The notes under the pieces: model-generated | What the model saw: the letters and a program-made list of their open reading frames with translations, nothing else | Database searches by the model: none | What the model was told of the DNA's origin: nothing | NCBI RefSeq assembly: GCF_900128495.1 | Contig: NZ_LT635801.1 | Location: forward strand, 2,411,083-2,475,082 | Reading direction: 5' to 3' | From: Bacteroides ilei | GTDB taxonomy: Bacteria > Bacteroidota > Bacteroidia > Bacteroidales > Bacteroidaceae | DNA: 64,000 nt | Program-made: the position numbers and the translations under genes | Shown here: in pieces, positions 16,976-25,788 of the stretch | Numbering within the stretch: the stretch's first letter is position 1 | Layout of the letters: each line of letters opens with the position of its first letter

Positions 16976-19900
16976 CTACCGGCATTTCCCGTATGCTTCC
17001 TTCAGCTCATTGACATAATCCTTATAGGGAATATGATGGCTGCTCAGGCGGATTCCCAGCATACCGGCCGGATAACGCAGGTCCAGAACCTCACCGTAAC
17101 GGTTCGGATTTCCCCAGTATTCTACAGGAAGGAGAACTATATGTTTCTTCTTGTCTTTCTTTTTCTCCTGCTCTTCGAAAAATCCGTTTACCGGCATGGT
17201 ATAGTCCCAGTCACACCACCTCAACACAATGTAGTTGCCTGTATAACCGTCTTTGGCCAACATTCCATCAGGAACTTCCACATTCCCTATCACGACAGCC
17301 TTGTCGGCAGCCAGGTCCTCGAAATTCCGGCCGGAAGCCTCTACATTCATGAACCGTACTCCTCCGAATGTAAATCCGTCATCGGTAATATCCTCAACCT
17401 TCTGCGCCTTAAAGTCCGAAACCTCCCCAATCATCGAACCTGCCATTTCAACATGATTGATATTGCGATATAGGCCAGACTTATATCTTTCGGCCGCCTT
17501 TTCATCTTCGAAACCCTTCACGTCAAAGCTGACGTACGGTTCCAATGTCGTATAATCAAAAGTTACATTCAGGTATCTGTCATAGTACTCCCAGTGACCG
17601 CCTAACCTGTAGTTCAGGTGGACAAACACAGTAGTGCTGTCTACATTATCCCATGACGTATCCCCCTTCATATCGACTTCCATTTCACCGTTTTCCTTCA
17701 ACGAAAGTACGCACGAAGATAAAAGGAGTTCAGGAATCGTAGTCCACCATTGCCCTACCAGCCGCCTGGAGTCTGTGTCATTAACCAGGTTTACCGTTCT
17801 GGCGGAAGCGGGCGTCTCCTCCAGGCCATTCCCTTTTTTCTTCTCTTTTGCTACCAGCCTTGACAGCGTATAGATAACCGTGGGGCCCTCAACGACCAGC
17901 GTTTCGTCCGAAAGGGATTTCACCAGAAACAGATTGTCCAAATTTCCGACATTCATTCTCCCGGTAAAGTAGGCAGGGTCATTTTTGATCATATTCTTGA
18001 CAACAGACCATATTTCCGCTTCCTTGCTGCTGTCTCCTCCTACCATACTGATATATTCCAGTTCCGGCTGTAATTTTCCGGAAAGCCTCCACTCCAGGAA
18101 CTTACCCGATATGCGCCATTCCCCGTCAAGATCCTGACGGTATCTGACGATAACCGATGTTTCATCATCATAGATAAACGAAGCGTATTTTTCCACATGA
18201 CCTTCCAGGGTTCCGTCCTTCAGCAAGACCATCCTGACGTCGAGCGAATCACCGGCTGCACCGGAACGGAATTCCCATGTGCCCACAAATCCGTCGGCCT
18301 CTATCCGGGGAACATCCGTCATTTCGCGCGAAATGGCAGGTTCCGTACGTTTCAGTAACGGCAACAACTGCTCATACACCTCATCCGATACCATTACCTT
18401 AAGCCACCGGGTATTCACGGAATTTTCAGTACATTCCCAGTCAACCACATCCCTACCGTTTCTTGTCAGGAAGAAATGCAGGTCCGGATATTCCGAAACA
18501 TTACTCCGAAACATTGAATGCATGTTCTTAAAGACAGAAGAATCCTCTCCCATCCTCCATACCATGTCACCGTCTTTCATACACGAGGCCACCAGGACCG
18601 CCGGATCGGTAACCAGCCTGCCGTACGGAAGGGTCCTTTCACTGCGGTACATGTCGGTATAAGCCAGAATAAGACAATTACTGCCCGAATAATCCTTTCC
18701 ATCGAAGTCTCTTTCCTTCACCAATGGAGCATCCGACTCCATATTTTCCAGGACACAGCCCTGGATCCGTTCCACCTGTTTCCAGGTCAGATAACGGATG
18801 TGGGCAAGGTATCCCAGGTCCGAGGGGGAACCTTTCAGACCGTCTATCTTCACCAGACCGTATTCCAACGTTTCCGGATCTACCCGGAACACCACCATGC
18901 TACGGTTCCGGCCGGCGTCCACCACCGAATGGAGTGTCCAGCTCCTGATCAAGTCATCAACACTTATTCCAGTGATGCCGAGTGAAAGGACATCGGCGGC
19001 ATATCCACCGTCAATCAGAACCAAATCGTTGTCACGGAGCCCCAGCCGGTAAGCTGCCGAATCGGTCACCTCTATGGTCATCAGTTTCGGACACGCATCC
19101 TTGAACAGGCCCTGGTCGGTTATAGGCTGGTTATTCTCGTCATAATGCTTCGCCCCTCCCTGATACAGGAGTTTCGTATAATAATAGATGCCGGTTCTAA
19201 AATATACATAATCGGGTTCACCGAACTCGTCACGTCCGATAAAGGATGACAGCTGCTCTCCCGAGGTGGAATACATGACTTTCCCTCTGTAATACCGGAT
19301 CGAAGGATCTCCCCCCGCACGGCACGTTACCCCGTAGGCATTCGCATCATCCTCACTGAGGACATTGCCGTTCTTGTCGTATCTCCATATGTAAGACTTT
19401 GTCAGTGCACCCTGTTCATCATACGTCCGGACAAAGCTCCTGACAGATTCCGATAATGTATCCTGTACAATTTTCTCAACCGCATAATCCCCGAAAGGAT
19501 TGCAAAGACGTCCGTTGCCGTCATAATAGCTGTCCGTGTATCTGTATCGGTTCGGGCGCTCTATATATTCGATCCTGTTGAAAGCGAACTCCTTGCTTTT
19601 ATCCGGATTCCCGTCTTTATCATAATAGGCACGCAGCGTAATACGGCCCCGGGCATCCAGTGAATCGATTCTGGTACTGCCATCCTCCCATCTGACAAAT
19701 GAATAACCCTTGCCGGTTTCCTCCATGTAACTCTTTATCTCCTTACCGTCTACCACACTGTATTCTTCATACAGAATCCGGTTACCTTCGTCATCATACC
19801 TGTAGACAACTCCCGACAGATACCCTTCTGTCGAACAGGGCTTCCTGTCTTTTCCCAGATAAACACTTCGTATGGTTCTTCCGGCATCATCGTATTCGTG

Positions 19901-21073
19901 CATCACAAAAGCCGTACCCGCGGAACTCTCCGTCGGCTCACCGTTCTTGTCATAATTCACCACTTCCGTCATATTCCCCCGGTCATCGAATGTATAGACT
20001 GTCCGGTGTACCCCGTATGCATTGGTGTCGGGCACATCATCCGCCGTATAATAGGCTTCCTCCGTATTTCTGCCGTAACGGTCATATTTAAATCGGATCT
20101 TTATGACATTTTTCTTGCTTTCCACATTCCGGCTGTCCGGCATCCGCATCGGCTGCCACTTGTCGTCCATGTACATGGACGAAACATTCTGGTGGTCGGC
20201 ATTCCATTCATATTCCACTCCACAGTTGTTCCAGTTGTCGATGGTCAGGTTTCCATCCCCGTCTCTCGACTGTTGCTGCACGACATGCCCGTACCTGTCA
20301 TAGGCGAAAGCCTCCATAGCTACCCCGTCCGAGTTGGGTTTCCGGCGTCCTTTCGCATCTATGTATTCCACGATGGAATCATTCCCCCACCGGTCTTCGG
20401 TCAGACGCACCAGTGTCCCGTAGGTAAACAGTGAATCCTTCCTCATTTCGGCAGGCAGGCCGTAACAGTCCTTGTAAGAGCCTATATATTGTCCGTTCCC
20501 TATCGGCACGCGCGAGTAGGTATACACGATGTTTCCGTCCTTATCGTACACACGTTCCTGAATGACATTCTTTCCCGACGGGTCGGGTACAAACTCATAA
20601 ATGCAGTTTGTCTTCAGCTTTTCAATCCATTCGGCATTTGCCGTGGTATCCGTATCTGCCGAACCCAGCTTCAGGATATAAGGCGACAAATAGCTGGAAG
20701 CAAAGTTTCCGTAAGCGTCTATGGTCTCCATCTTTCCCCAGTTTCCGGAAGGATAGCGGTGGGTGAAACGGTACGACAGACTTCTATGTGAAGCATCCTC
20801 CTTACTGATCGTATCCATGGGAAGTATCCAGCCATACTGTTTCTTGGTCTGTGTACTGTATATCGTATCGTTCCCGTACAGGCTGCGGCTCCGTACTTCC
20901 TTCCGTCTTTCCGTCTCCGTCCGTTCCGTTGCCCCGTCATTCCGCATCACGGCATCCGTTTCCCTTCCGGTAAGCCCCACACTCTTTCTGATGCTTTGCG
21001 GATAGAGTAATACCGGCCATGACAGCAGCAGCCATACCGGCAGCATGCAGATTCCTGTCAGTTGTCTTTTCAT
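16976..21073 (-). CDS. Large exported YD/RHS-like repeat protein with a PDZ-like domain
   Basis: A 1365-residue protein with a signal peptide (MKRQLTGICMLPVWLLLSWP). The N-terminal half has repeated strands of the YD/RHS type (YDKDGNIVYTYSRVP, FAYDRYGHVVQQQS, YTFDDRGNMTEVVNYDKNG, YRYDDEGNRILYEE). The middle has a PDZ-like segment (DSAAYRLGLRDNDLVLIDG). The C-terminal half is beta-rich, with several lipocalin-like or NTF2-like stretches (GTWEFRSGAAGDSLDVRMVL; GQWWTTIPELLLSSCVLSL). Its repeats are clearly related to those in the next two upstream genes. It is the last gene of the operon read from the 35.7-kb promoter. I cannot name a function; a periplasmic or surface scaffold or receptor is inference. 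It does not carry the conserved RHS core or a toxin tip. Confidence 0.8.
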   Translation of the reverse strand: MKRQLTGICMLPVWLLLSWPVLLYPQSIRKSVGLTGRETDAVMRNDGATERTETERRKEVRSRSLYGNDTIYSTQTKKQYGWILPMDTISKEDASHRSLSYRFTHRYPSGNWGKMETIDAYGNFASSYLSPYILKLGSADTDTTANAEWIEKLKTNCIYEFVPDPSGKNVIQERVYDKDGNIVYTYSRVPIGNGQYIGSYKDCYGLPAEMRKDSLFTYGTLVRLTEDRWGNDSIVEYIDAKGRRKPNSDGVAMEAFAYDRYGHVVQQQSRDGDGNLTIDNWNNCGVEYEWNADHQNVSSMYMDDKWQPMRMPDSRNVESKKNVIKIRFKYDRYGRNTEEAYYTADDVPDTNAYGVHRTVYTFDDRGNMTEVVNYDKNGEPTESSAGTAFVMHEYDDAGRTIRSVYLGKDRKPCSTEGYLSGVVYRYDDEGNRILYEEYSVVDGKEIKSYMEETGKGYSFVRWEDGSTRIDSLDARGRITLRAYYDKDGNPDKSKEFAFNRIEYIERPNRYRYTDSYYDGNGRLCNPFGDYAVEKIVQDTLSESVRSFVRTYDEQGALTKSYIWRYDKNGNVLSEDDANAYGVTCRAGGDPSIRYYRGKVMYSTSGEQLSSFIGRDEFGEPDYVYFRTGIYYYTKLLYQGGAKHYDENNQPITDQGLFKDACPKLMTIEVTDSAAYRLGLRDNDLVLIDGGYAADVLSLGITGISVDDLIRSWTLHSVVDAGRNRSMVVFRVDPETLEYGLVKIDGLKGSPSDLGYLAHIRYLTWKQVERIQGCVLENMESDAPLVKERDFDGKDYSGSNCLILAYTDMYRSERTLPYGRLVTDPAVLVASCMKDGDMVWRMGEDSSVFKNMHSMFRSNVSEYPDLHFFLTRNGRDVVDWECTENSVNTRWLKVMVSDEVYEQLLPLLKRTEPAISREMTDVPRIEADGFVGTWEFRSGAAGDSLDVRMVLLKDGTLEGHVEKYASFIYDDETSVIVRYRQDLDGEWRISGKFLEWRLSGKLQPELEYISMVGGDSSKEAEIWSVVKNMIKNDPAYFTGRMNVGNLDNLFLVKSLSDETLVVEGPTVIYTLSRLVAKEKKKGNGLEETPASARTVNLVNDTDSRRLVGQWWTTIPELLLSSCVLSLKENGEMEVDMKGDTSWDNVDSTTVFVHLNYRLGGHWEYYDRYLNVTFDYTTLEPYVSFDVKGFEDEKAAERYKSGLYRNINHVEMAGSMIGEVSDFKAQKVEDITDDGFTFGGVRFMNVEASGRNFEDLAADKAVVIGNVEVPDGMLAKDGYTGNYIVLRWCDWDYTMPVNGFFEEQEKKKDKKKHIVLLPVEYWGNPNRYGEVLDLRYPAGMLGIRLSSHHIPYKDYVNELKEAYGKCR

Positions 21074-21090
21074 AGCGTCCTCCTTTCTGG

Positions 21091-22194
21091 TTAGAATGTC
21101 AGCGGGTCATTGTCCAGGTCATAAAAGGTCTCTCCCAGAAGTTCACCCGTGTCGGAATATTCGTATACCACCCGGTGTATGCCGGCCAGGGTCGTATCGG
21201 GGTTCCCTCCGGCATCCAGGAAGACCATCTCCCGCTTCCTGCCCCACTTGTCAAGCTTCACCAGGCAGCGTATGTAGGTCTCCAGCTTCCCCGCCCTTCC
21301 TTCCGGCATCCGCATCGGCCGCATCTCCTGGTCCACCCGGGTTATGGTATAGCTGTTGCCGGCATCGTCATATTCATAGACGTTGCCGCAGTTGCCCCAG
21401 TTGTCTATCATGTAGTCGCCTACGGCATTGTTCGAACTGCTCCGCAGCACACGCCCTTTCTCATCGTATGTATACTGGCGCTGGTCCACCCCGTCGTTGT
21501 TCAGCCGCCGGAAACCCGCCCCGTCCAGGTAGTCAATGATGGAATCATACCCGTGCCTGTCGTAAGTGATCATCACCACATTTCCATAGGCATAGTTACC
21601 CGATTCAGCAATATCCACCGGATAACCGTAATCGTTGGTATAGCTTGCCACCACCCGGTTCCTGCCGTTCCTGATGGGCTGGAACCCGTAAATCATATAG
21701 TTGTTTTTGTCGTAGGCCCGTTCTTCGGCCACCTGTTCGCCCGAAAGGTCGGACGTGATATACCACTGGCATATCCGCGCCAGCTTGTCTCTCCATTCAC
21801 GGTTCTCGTCCGACGTATCCGATTCGGGGTCGAGTATGTAGGTCCCCTGCCCGTGGTCCGATGTCAGCGAATCACCGTGCATGGCCTGTATATGCTGCCA
21901 GTGCCCTTTCGCGTTCTTCAGGGCCAGCTTGAAATAATACGGCAGGTGGTCGGCCACCTCCTGGGTAATGGGGTCGCCCTTTCCCACAATCCACGAATAC
22001 CTGCGGGTAATGTCCCGGTACAGTACATAGTCGGGTTCGGGAGCAGCTTCCCCCGCTTTTGCCTTTACCACTCTTGGAGCAGGTTTTTCAAGTACCAGCC
22101 TAGTCTCTTCGTTGGGTCTGAAACGGCTCAGCTGCTGCGCTTCGGCTACCGTGATGCCGGCAGCCAGAAGCAGGAACAATAACGCTTTCTTCAT
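21091..22194 (-). CDS. Exported YD/RHS-like repeat protein (short paralogue)
   Basis: A 367-residue protein with a signal peptide (MKKALLFLLLAAGITVAEA). After about 80 residues it carries YD-like repeats (YDKNNYMIYGFQPIRNG, YTYDEKGRVLRSSSNNAVG, YEYDDAGNSYTITRVDQE, YEYSDTGELLGETFYD). It parallels the first third of the 1365-residue protein downstream, including the order DNWGNCG then MRPMRMP, so the two are paralogues. It ends before any PDZ-like region. It may be a natural short form or a truncated copy; the stop is followed after 17 bases by the next gene and no remnant is visible. Confidence 0.78.
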   Translation of the reverse strand: MKKALLFLLLAAGITVAEAQQLSRFRPNEETRLVLEKPAPRVVKAKAGEAAPEPDYVLYRDITRRYSWIVGKGDPITQEVADHLPYYFKLALKNAKGHWQHIQAMHGDSLTSDHGQGTYILDPESDTSDENREWRDKLARICQWYITSDLSGEQVAEERAYDKNNYMIYGFQPIRNGRNRVVASYTNDYGYPVDIAESGNYAYGNVVMITYDRHGYDSIIDYLDGAGFRRLNNDGVDQRQYTYDEKGRVLRSSSNNAVGDYMIDNWGNCGNVYEYDDAGNSYTITRVDQEMRPMRMPEGRAGKLETYIRCLVKLDKWGRKREMVFLDAGGNPDTTLAGIHRVVYEYSDTGELLGETFYDLDNDPLTF

Positions 22195-22197
22195 GTG

Positions 22198-25100
22198 TCA
22201 GTCCTCCTTTTCCATTTGTCGTTGAACCCATTCATACTCCGTACCGGTCAGAGCCAGCACATGGAACTCGGCACCCGGTCCTTCCTCCGCTCCGGCACCT
22301 ATGCGCTCTGTCACTTCCGCATAACCTCTCCGGATATCCGGCCGCAACACCGTGATCACACTGGGTTCCGCCCCGATCCGTTTCCATTCCTGTTCCAACA
22401 TCCGTGTATCCATCCCGAAGCTCCACCGCCCACAGGCCACAATCCGGTCGCCGTCCTTCAGTCCGGCCCGGTACAGTACACTTTCCTTGTCCAGGATGTG
22501 CAGGTAAGGAATGTAATGGCCGCTCAGGTCGGTCGGGGTCACGAAATTCATCTGGCTGTACGAATTGGAGATGATGTACTTCTTTTTCCCATAGATGAAA
22601 AGACGCCCCTTGCAGTCCAGGTATTCGGTCTCCCAGTAGCTGACACCGTCATACAGCACGCTGTTGTCCTCCCACTCGTTCACGGCACGTATATTGGCGT
22701 AATTGTTGTCGTTGTTCTTGTTGAAATAGATCTTGTAATACTCGAATCCTTCCTCTTCCCAGCTTCTGCAGCGTACCGGCGTACCGTCTATGCCGCATAC
22801 CGCACGGCCTATCTGCTGCCCGTTCTGGATGAAGTACATCATCGACTTCACGATCTTCCCCCCGGCGTCATAGATCCGGTACTTCGATACGATACCGTTC
22901 GGGTCGGTCGTGGTCTCCTTCCTGAAATAGGAGGTCACATTACCGTAAGCGTCCGTCTTTGTCTCCAGCGGAAGGACGGAGCCTTGTTCCTCGTCGTACG
23001 TGTAATACGAAGAGACGGTCACATTCCCTTTCCGGCTTCTCACCACCCGGTGGAACACCAGGATGGAATCCTGACCGGAACCGTTCCTGAACCACTGTCC
23101 GTTGATCTTCCGGCCTTTCTCACCATAGAAAGATGTTACAAGGGTATTCCCGCTGATGGAATCCACCCGCTTCACCAGCGGAACCGGCTTGGTGATGTCA
23201 TTCACCTCCTCGGTTACCACATCCTGCTGCCGGGTCACGGTCCTCCGGTAGGCGGTCACGTTCCGTGCGTTGACGCGCTCCTCCAGGGTAAGCCTGTCGG
23301 CATCGTCGTATGCCCACTTCCACCGGTAAATCTCGTCACCGGTCTTTCCGTAAGGTGTTCCCCGGGCGGTAAGGACACTCTTCGACACCAGGATGCCTCC
23401 GGCATCGTACTCATATTTATAGATGGCAGGAATCCCTTCGTCCATACGGCCGTCTATCCGGGTCTCGAGCACGTTACCCCGTCCGTCACGGGTGGTGACC
23501 AGTTCGGCCACGGCCTTCCCGTCGCGGCTGTCGAACAGGAATTCACGCCCCCCGGTGCTGACGGTCATCACATACCCCAACGGTCCCCTGGCAGGATCGG
23601 ATGCCAGCGCCTGGATGGAATCACGGATGCTCATGCTGTTGGCATACCAGGTAACGATACTGTCGTTCGCCGCCCGGAAATAGATGGTGTTATATGCCTG
23701 GCCCGACTGGCGGGTGGGCTGTGCGTATTCGTTCAAGATGTACTTGCACACAACACCGTCGGCGGCATAGACCCAGAGGTAACCGCTCACGCCCGGCTCA
23801 ATCTCCTGGCACACCCCGTTATAGTCGTAATAAGTGATGCCTACCAGCCGCCCCCTGTCATCCCACGAGAGCTTGGCCTGTTCCACACCGCTGTCGCGCA
23901 CCTGCAGACTCTGGCCACGGCCCGACACGAAATGTACCCAGGCTTCCCTGTCGTTCATGTATGAATAGTTCAGCTCGAACAGTACCGTCCCTTTTTCGTT
24001 GACGTATTCTTCCTTGATGATACGCCCGTTCTTGTCTTCGTTGATCCTGATACCGGTCACCGACGACAGCAGACCCGAGAACAGGGTACCTTTCGCATCG
24101 GTCTCCGCACATTCACCTATCTCCAGGGCCTTCAAGCGGGGACTGTGGGGCAGCTTCCCGTTCGACGACCGTACCTCGATTTCCGAAACGTGCGTCAGCC
24201 ATCCCGTATGCTTCAGGCAATAGTACAGCGGCGTCACCTTACATTCCGCATCGCCGAGCTCAAAGAACGGCAGTCCCACTATCTGTCCGTTCCGGATGTC
24301 GTAGCGGGTGAAGTTCCCGCTGTATACATGGAACTTCAGGAAATAGGTAACCGCACCTATCAGCAGCAGGGAAACGATCACCGTACCGAAAAACGCCGTA
24401 CGCCTGCGGTTCTGCCTTCTCGCCCGCCGGGCGTTCTCCATCAGCAGCTTCCGCTTGCGCTCTTCCTCCGCCAGCAGCTTCTGCTTCTCTTCTTCCTGCT
24501 CCCGGAGCTGCGCCCGGACCTCGCGGCGGTTCTTCACCACCCCGCACAGGATGTCGTGGATGTATTCCACACGTATGTCGCCTCCGTACGAGAACAGGCG
24601 CAGCAGTTTCCGGCCTTCACAGCCTTCGCAGCCGTCGGCAAGCTTCCTGATGTCTTCGGCTGCCACCCCATGGGCCGTCAGGTCCGAAAACGACACATTG
24701 TTGCGCCGCCCCTCGTTGGTGATGAGCACGTCTTCCAGGTAATCGGCCGTAGCCTGCGGTATGTCACGGATGGAGTCCTCATAGAAATCCTTGATGATAT
24801 CATCGCTGAACTGGTCCACCAGTCCGGCCGTAATGCAGCCTCCCTCGGGCATCTTCTCATAGAGGCGGCTCAGGTAGAGCGAGAGGATGGCGGCGTCCAC
24901 GTCTATTTCGGGAATCCCGTCGAGCAGGAAATCCTTCCGCCCCGTCACCTTCTGGATGATCAGTGCGGCCACATCCTTCTGCACCAGTCCCGGACGGGGC
25001 TTCATGATGATCTCGGCGGCCTGCTCCTCGTTGATGGGCTGCAGGGCGAAACGGTTGACCTTCATCACGGGGATGTAGGCGGTATAGCGTTCCAGGTACG

Positions 25101-25788
25101 AGAGGAAATCCTCACGCAGGGTAAACACGATGTGGTACCTGGGCGACTGCAGGTATTCGGGCATCCCGCTGCCGCCGTCTTCATCCAGGTCGATATCAAG
25201 GTCCAGGTCGTCCAGACTGGCTACCTGTACAGGTGCCGGCTTCACGACAGGCTCCGACGTATCCGTCATGGCGTTGACGATGTATTGCGGCGTGACGTCG
25301 TTCAGCAAATCGGCCAGTTCGGCAAAGAACCGGGTCTTCACCTTCTCGTTCTGCTGCAGGGTGAAGATCTCCTCAAACTGGTCGAACACCAGCAGCAGCT
25401 GCACTTCCTTCCCGTCCTTATCACTGAAAGTATTGCGGTGCAGGTACTCCCAGATGGTTTCACGGTCCTTGTCTATGACCGGAACCACTTCATTCACCGT
25501 CACACCGGCCTTTACCACCGCCACACGGATCTGCTCCATATAGTCTCCCTCACGGTGATGGTCGAAACGGATTCCCACCGGGAACAGGCCGCAGGCTCTC
25601 GCCACAGGGAAGATACCTGCGTTCAGGATGGACGACTTACCGATACCCGACTTTCCGTACAGCACGGTCTGGGTATTGTTGATGATGTATTGTGAGAGAC
25701 TTTCTATCTCCCGGTTTCTTCCGTAGAGTATCTCACCCTCCACGTAGAAGTTCAGCCCTTTCCAGGGATTATCTGTCTTAGTTGCCAT
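22198..25788 (-). CDS. nSTAND ATPase fused through a membrane helix to a periplasmic repeat/PDZ region
   Basis: A 1196-residue protein. It starts NPWKGLNFYVEGEILYGR, the entry motif of nSTAND-type NTPases. Walker A is GKSGIGKS (45-52) and Walker B is LLLVFDQFEE (131-140). A sensor-like arginine segment, VFTLREDF, lies near 221-228. A winged-helix-like part and a charged coiled coil (about 420-460) precede a membrane helix at about 464-484 (AFFGTVIVSLLLIGAVTYFL). The rest, about 700 residues, has YD-like repeats and ends in a PDZ-like domain (ESVLYRAGLKDGDRIVACG). STAND ATPases act as ligand-triggered switches in bacterial immunity and plant NLRs. A membrane-anchored form that could sense on the periplasmic side is unusual. 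It overlaps the SIR2-TIR gene by 11 bases. Confidence 0.88.
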   Translation of the reverse strand: MATKTDNPWKGLNFYVEGEILYGRNREIESLSQYIINNTQTVLYGKSGIGKSSILNAGIFPVARACGLFPVGIRFDHHREGDYMEQIRVAVVKAGVTVNEVVPVIDKDRETIWEYLHRNTFSDKDGKEVQLLLVFDQFEEIFTLQQNEKVKTRFFAELADLLNDVTPQYIVNAMTDTSEPVVKPAPVQVASLDDLDLDIDLDEDGGSGMPEYLQSPRYHIVFTLREDFLSYLERYTAYIPVMKVNRFALQPINEEQAAEIIMKPRPGLVQKDVAALIIQKVTGRKDFLLDGIPEIDVDAAILSLYLSRLYEKMPEGGCITAGLVDQFSDDIIKDFYEDSIRDIPQATADYLEDVLITNEGRRNNVSFSDLTAHGVAAEDIRKLADGCEGCEGRKLLRLFSYGGDIRVEYIHDILCGVVKNRREVRAQLREQEEEKQKLLAEEERKRKLLMENARRARRQNRRRTAFFGTVIVSLLLIGAVTYFLKFHVYSGNFTRYDIRNGQIVGLPFFELGDAECKVTPLYYCLKHTGWLTHVSEIEVRSSNGKLPHSPRLKALEIGECAETDAKGTLFSGLLSSVTGIRINEDKNGRIIKEEYVNEKGTVLFELNYSYMNDREAWVHFVSGRGQSLQVRDSGVEQAKLSWDDRGRLVGITYYDYNGVCQEIEPGVSGYLWVYAADGVVCKYILNEYAQPTRQSGQAYNTIYFRAANDSIVTWYANSMSIRDSIQALASDPARGPLGYVMTVSTGGREFLFDSRDGKAVAELVTTRDGRGNVLETRIDGRMDEGIPAIYKYEYDAGGILVSKSVLTARGTPYGKTGDEIYRWKWAYDDADRLTLEERVNARNVTAYRRTVTRQQDVVTEEVNDITKPVPLVKRVDSISGNTLVTSFYGEKGRKINGQWFRNGSGQDSILVFHRVVRSRKGNVTVSSYYTYDEEQGSVLPLETKTDAYGNVTSYFRKETTTDPNGIVSKYRIYDAGGKIVKSMMYFIQNGQQIGRAVCGIDGTPVRCRSWEEEGFEYYKIYFNKNNDNNYANIRAVNEWEDNSVLYDGVSYWETEYLDCKGRLFIYGKKKYIISNSYSQMNFVTPTDLSGHYIPYLHILDKESVLYRAGLKDGDRIVACGRWSFGMDTRMLEQEWKRIGAEPSVITVLRPDIRRGYAEVTERIGAGAEEGPGAEFHVLALTGTEYEWVQRQMEKED

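Noticed and set aside
16976-22194. RHS/contact-dependent toxin interpretation of the YD-repeat proteins
   Set aside because: The RHS core motif, a variable C-terminal toxin and an immunity gene are all missing; the proteins end in beta-rich regions or stop early.
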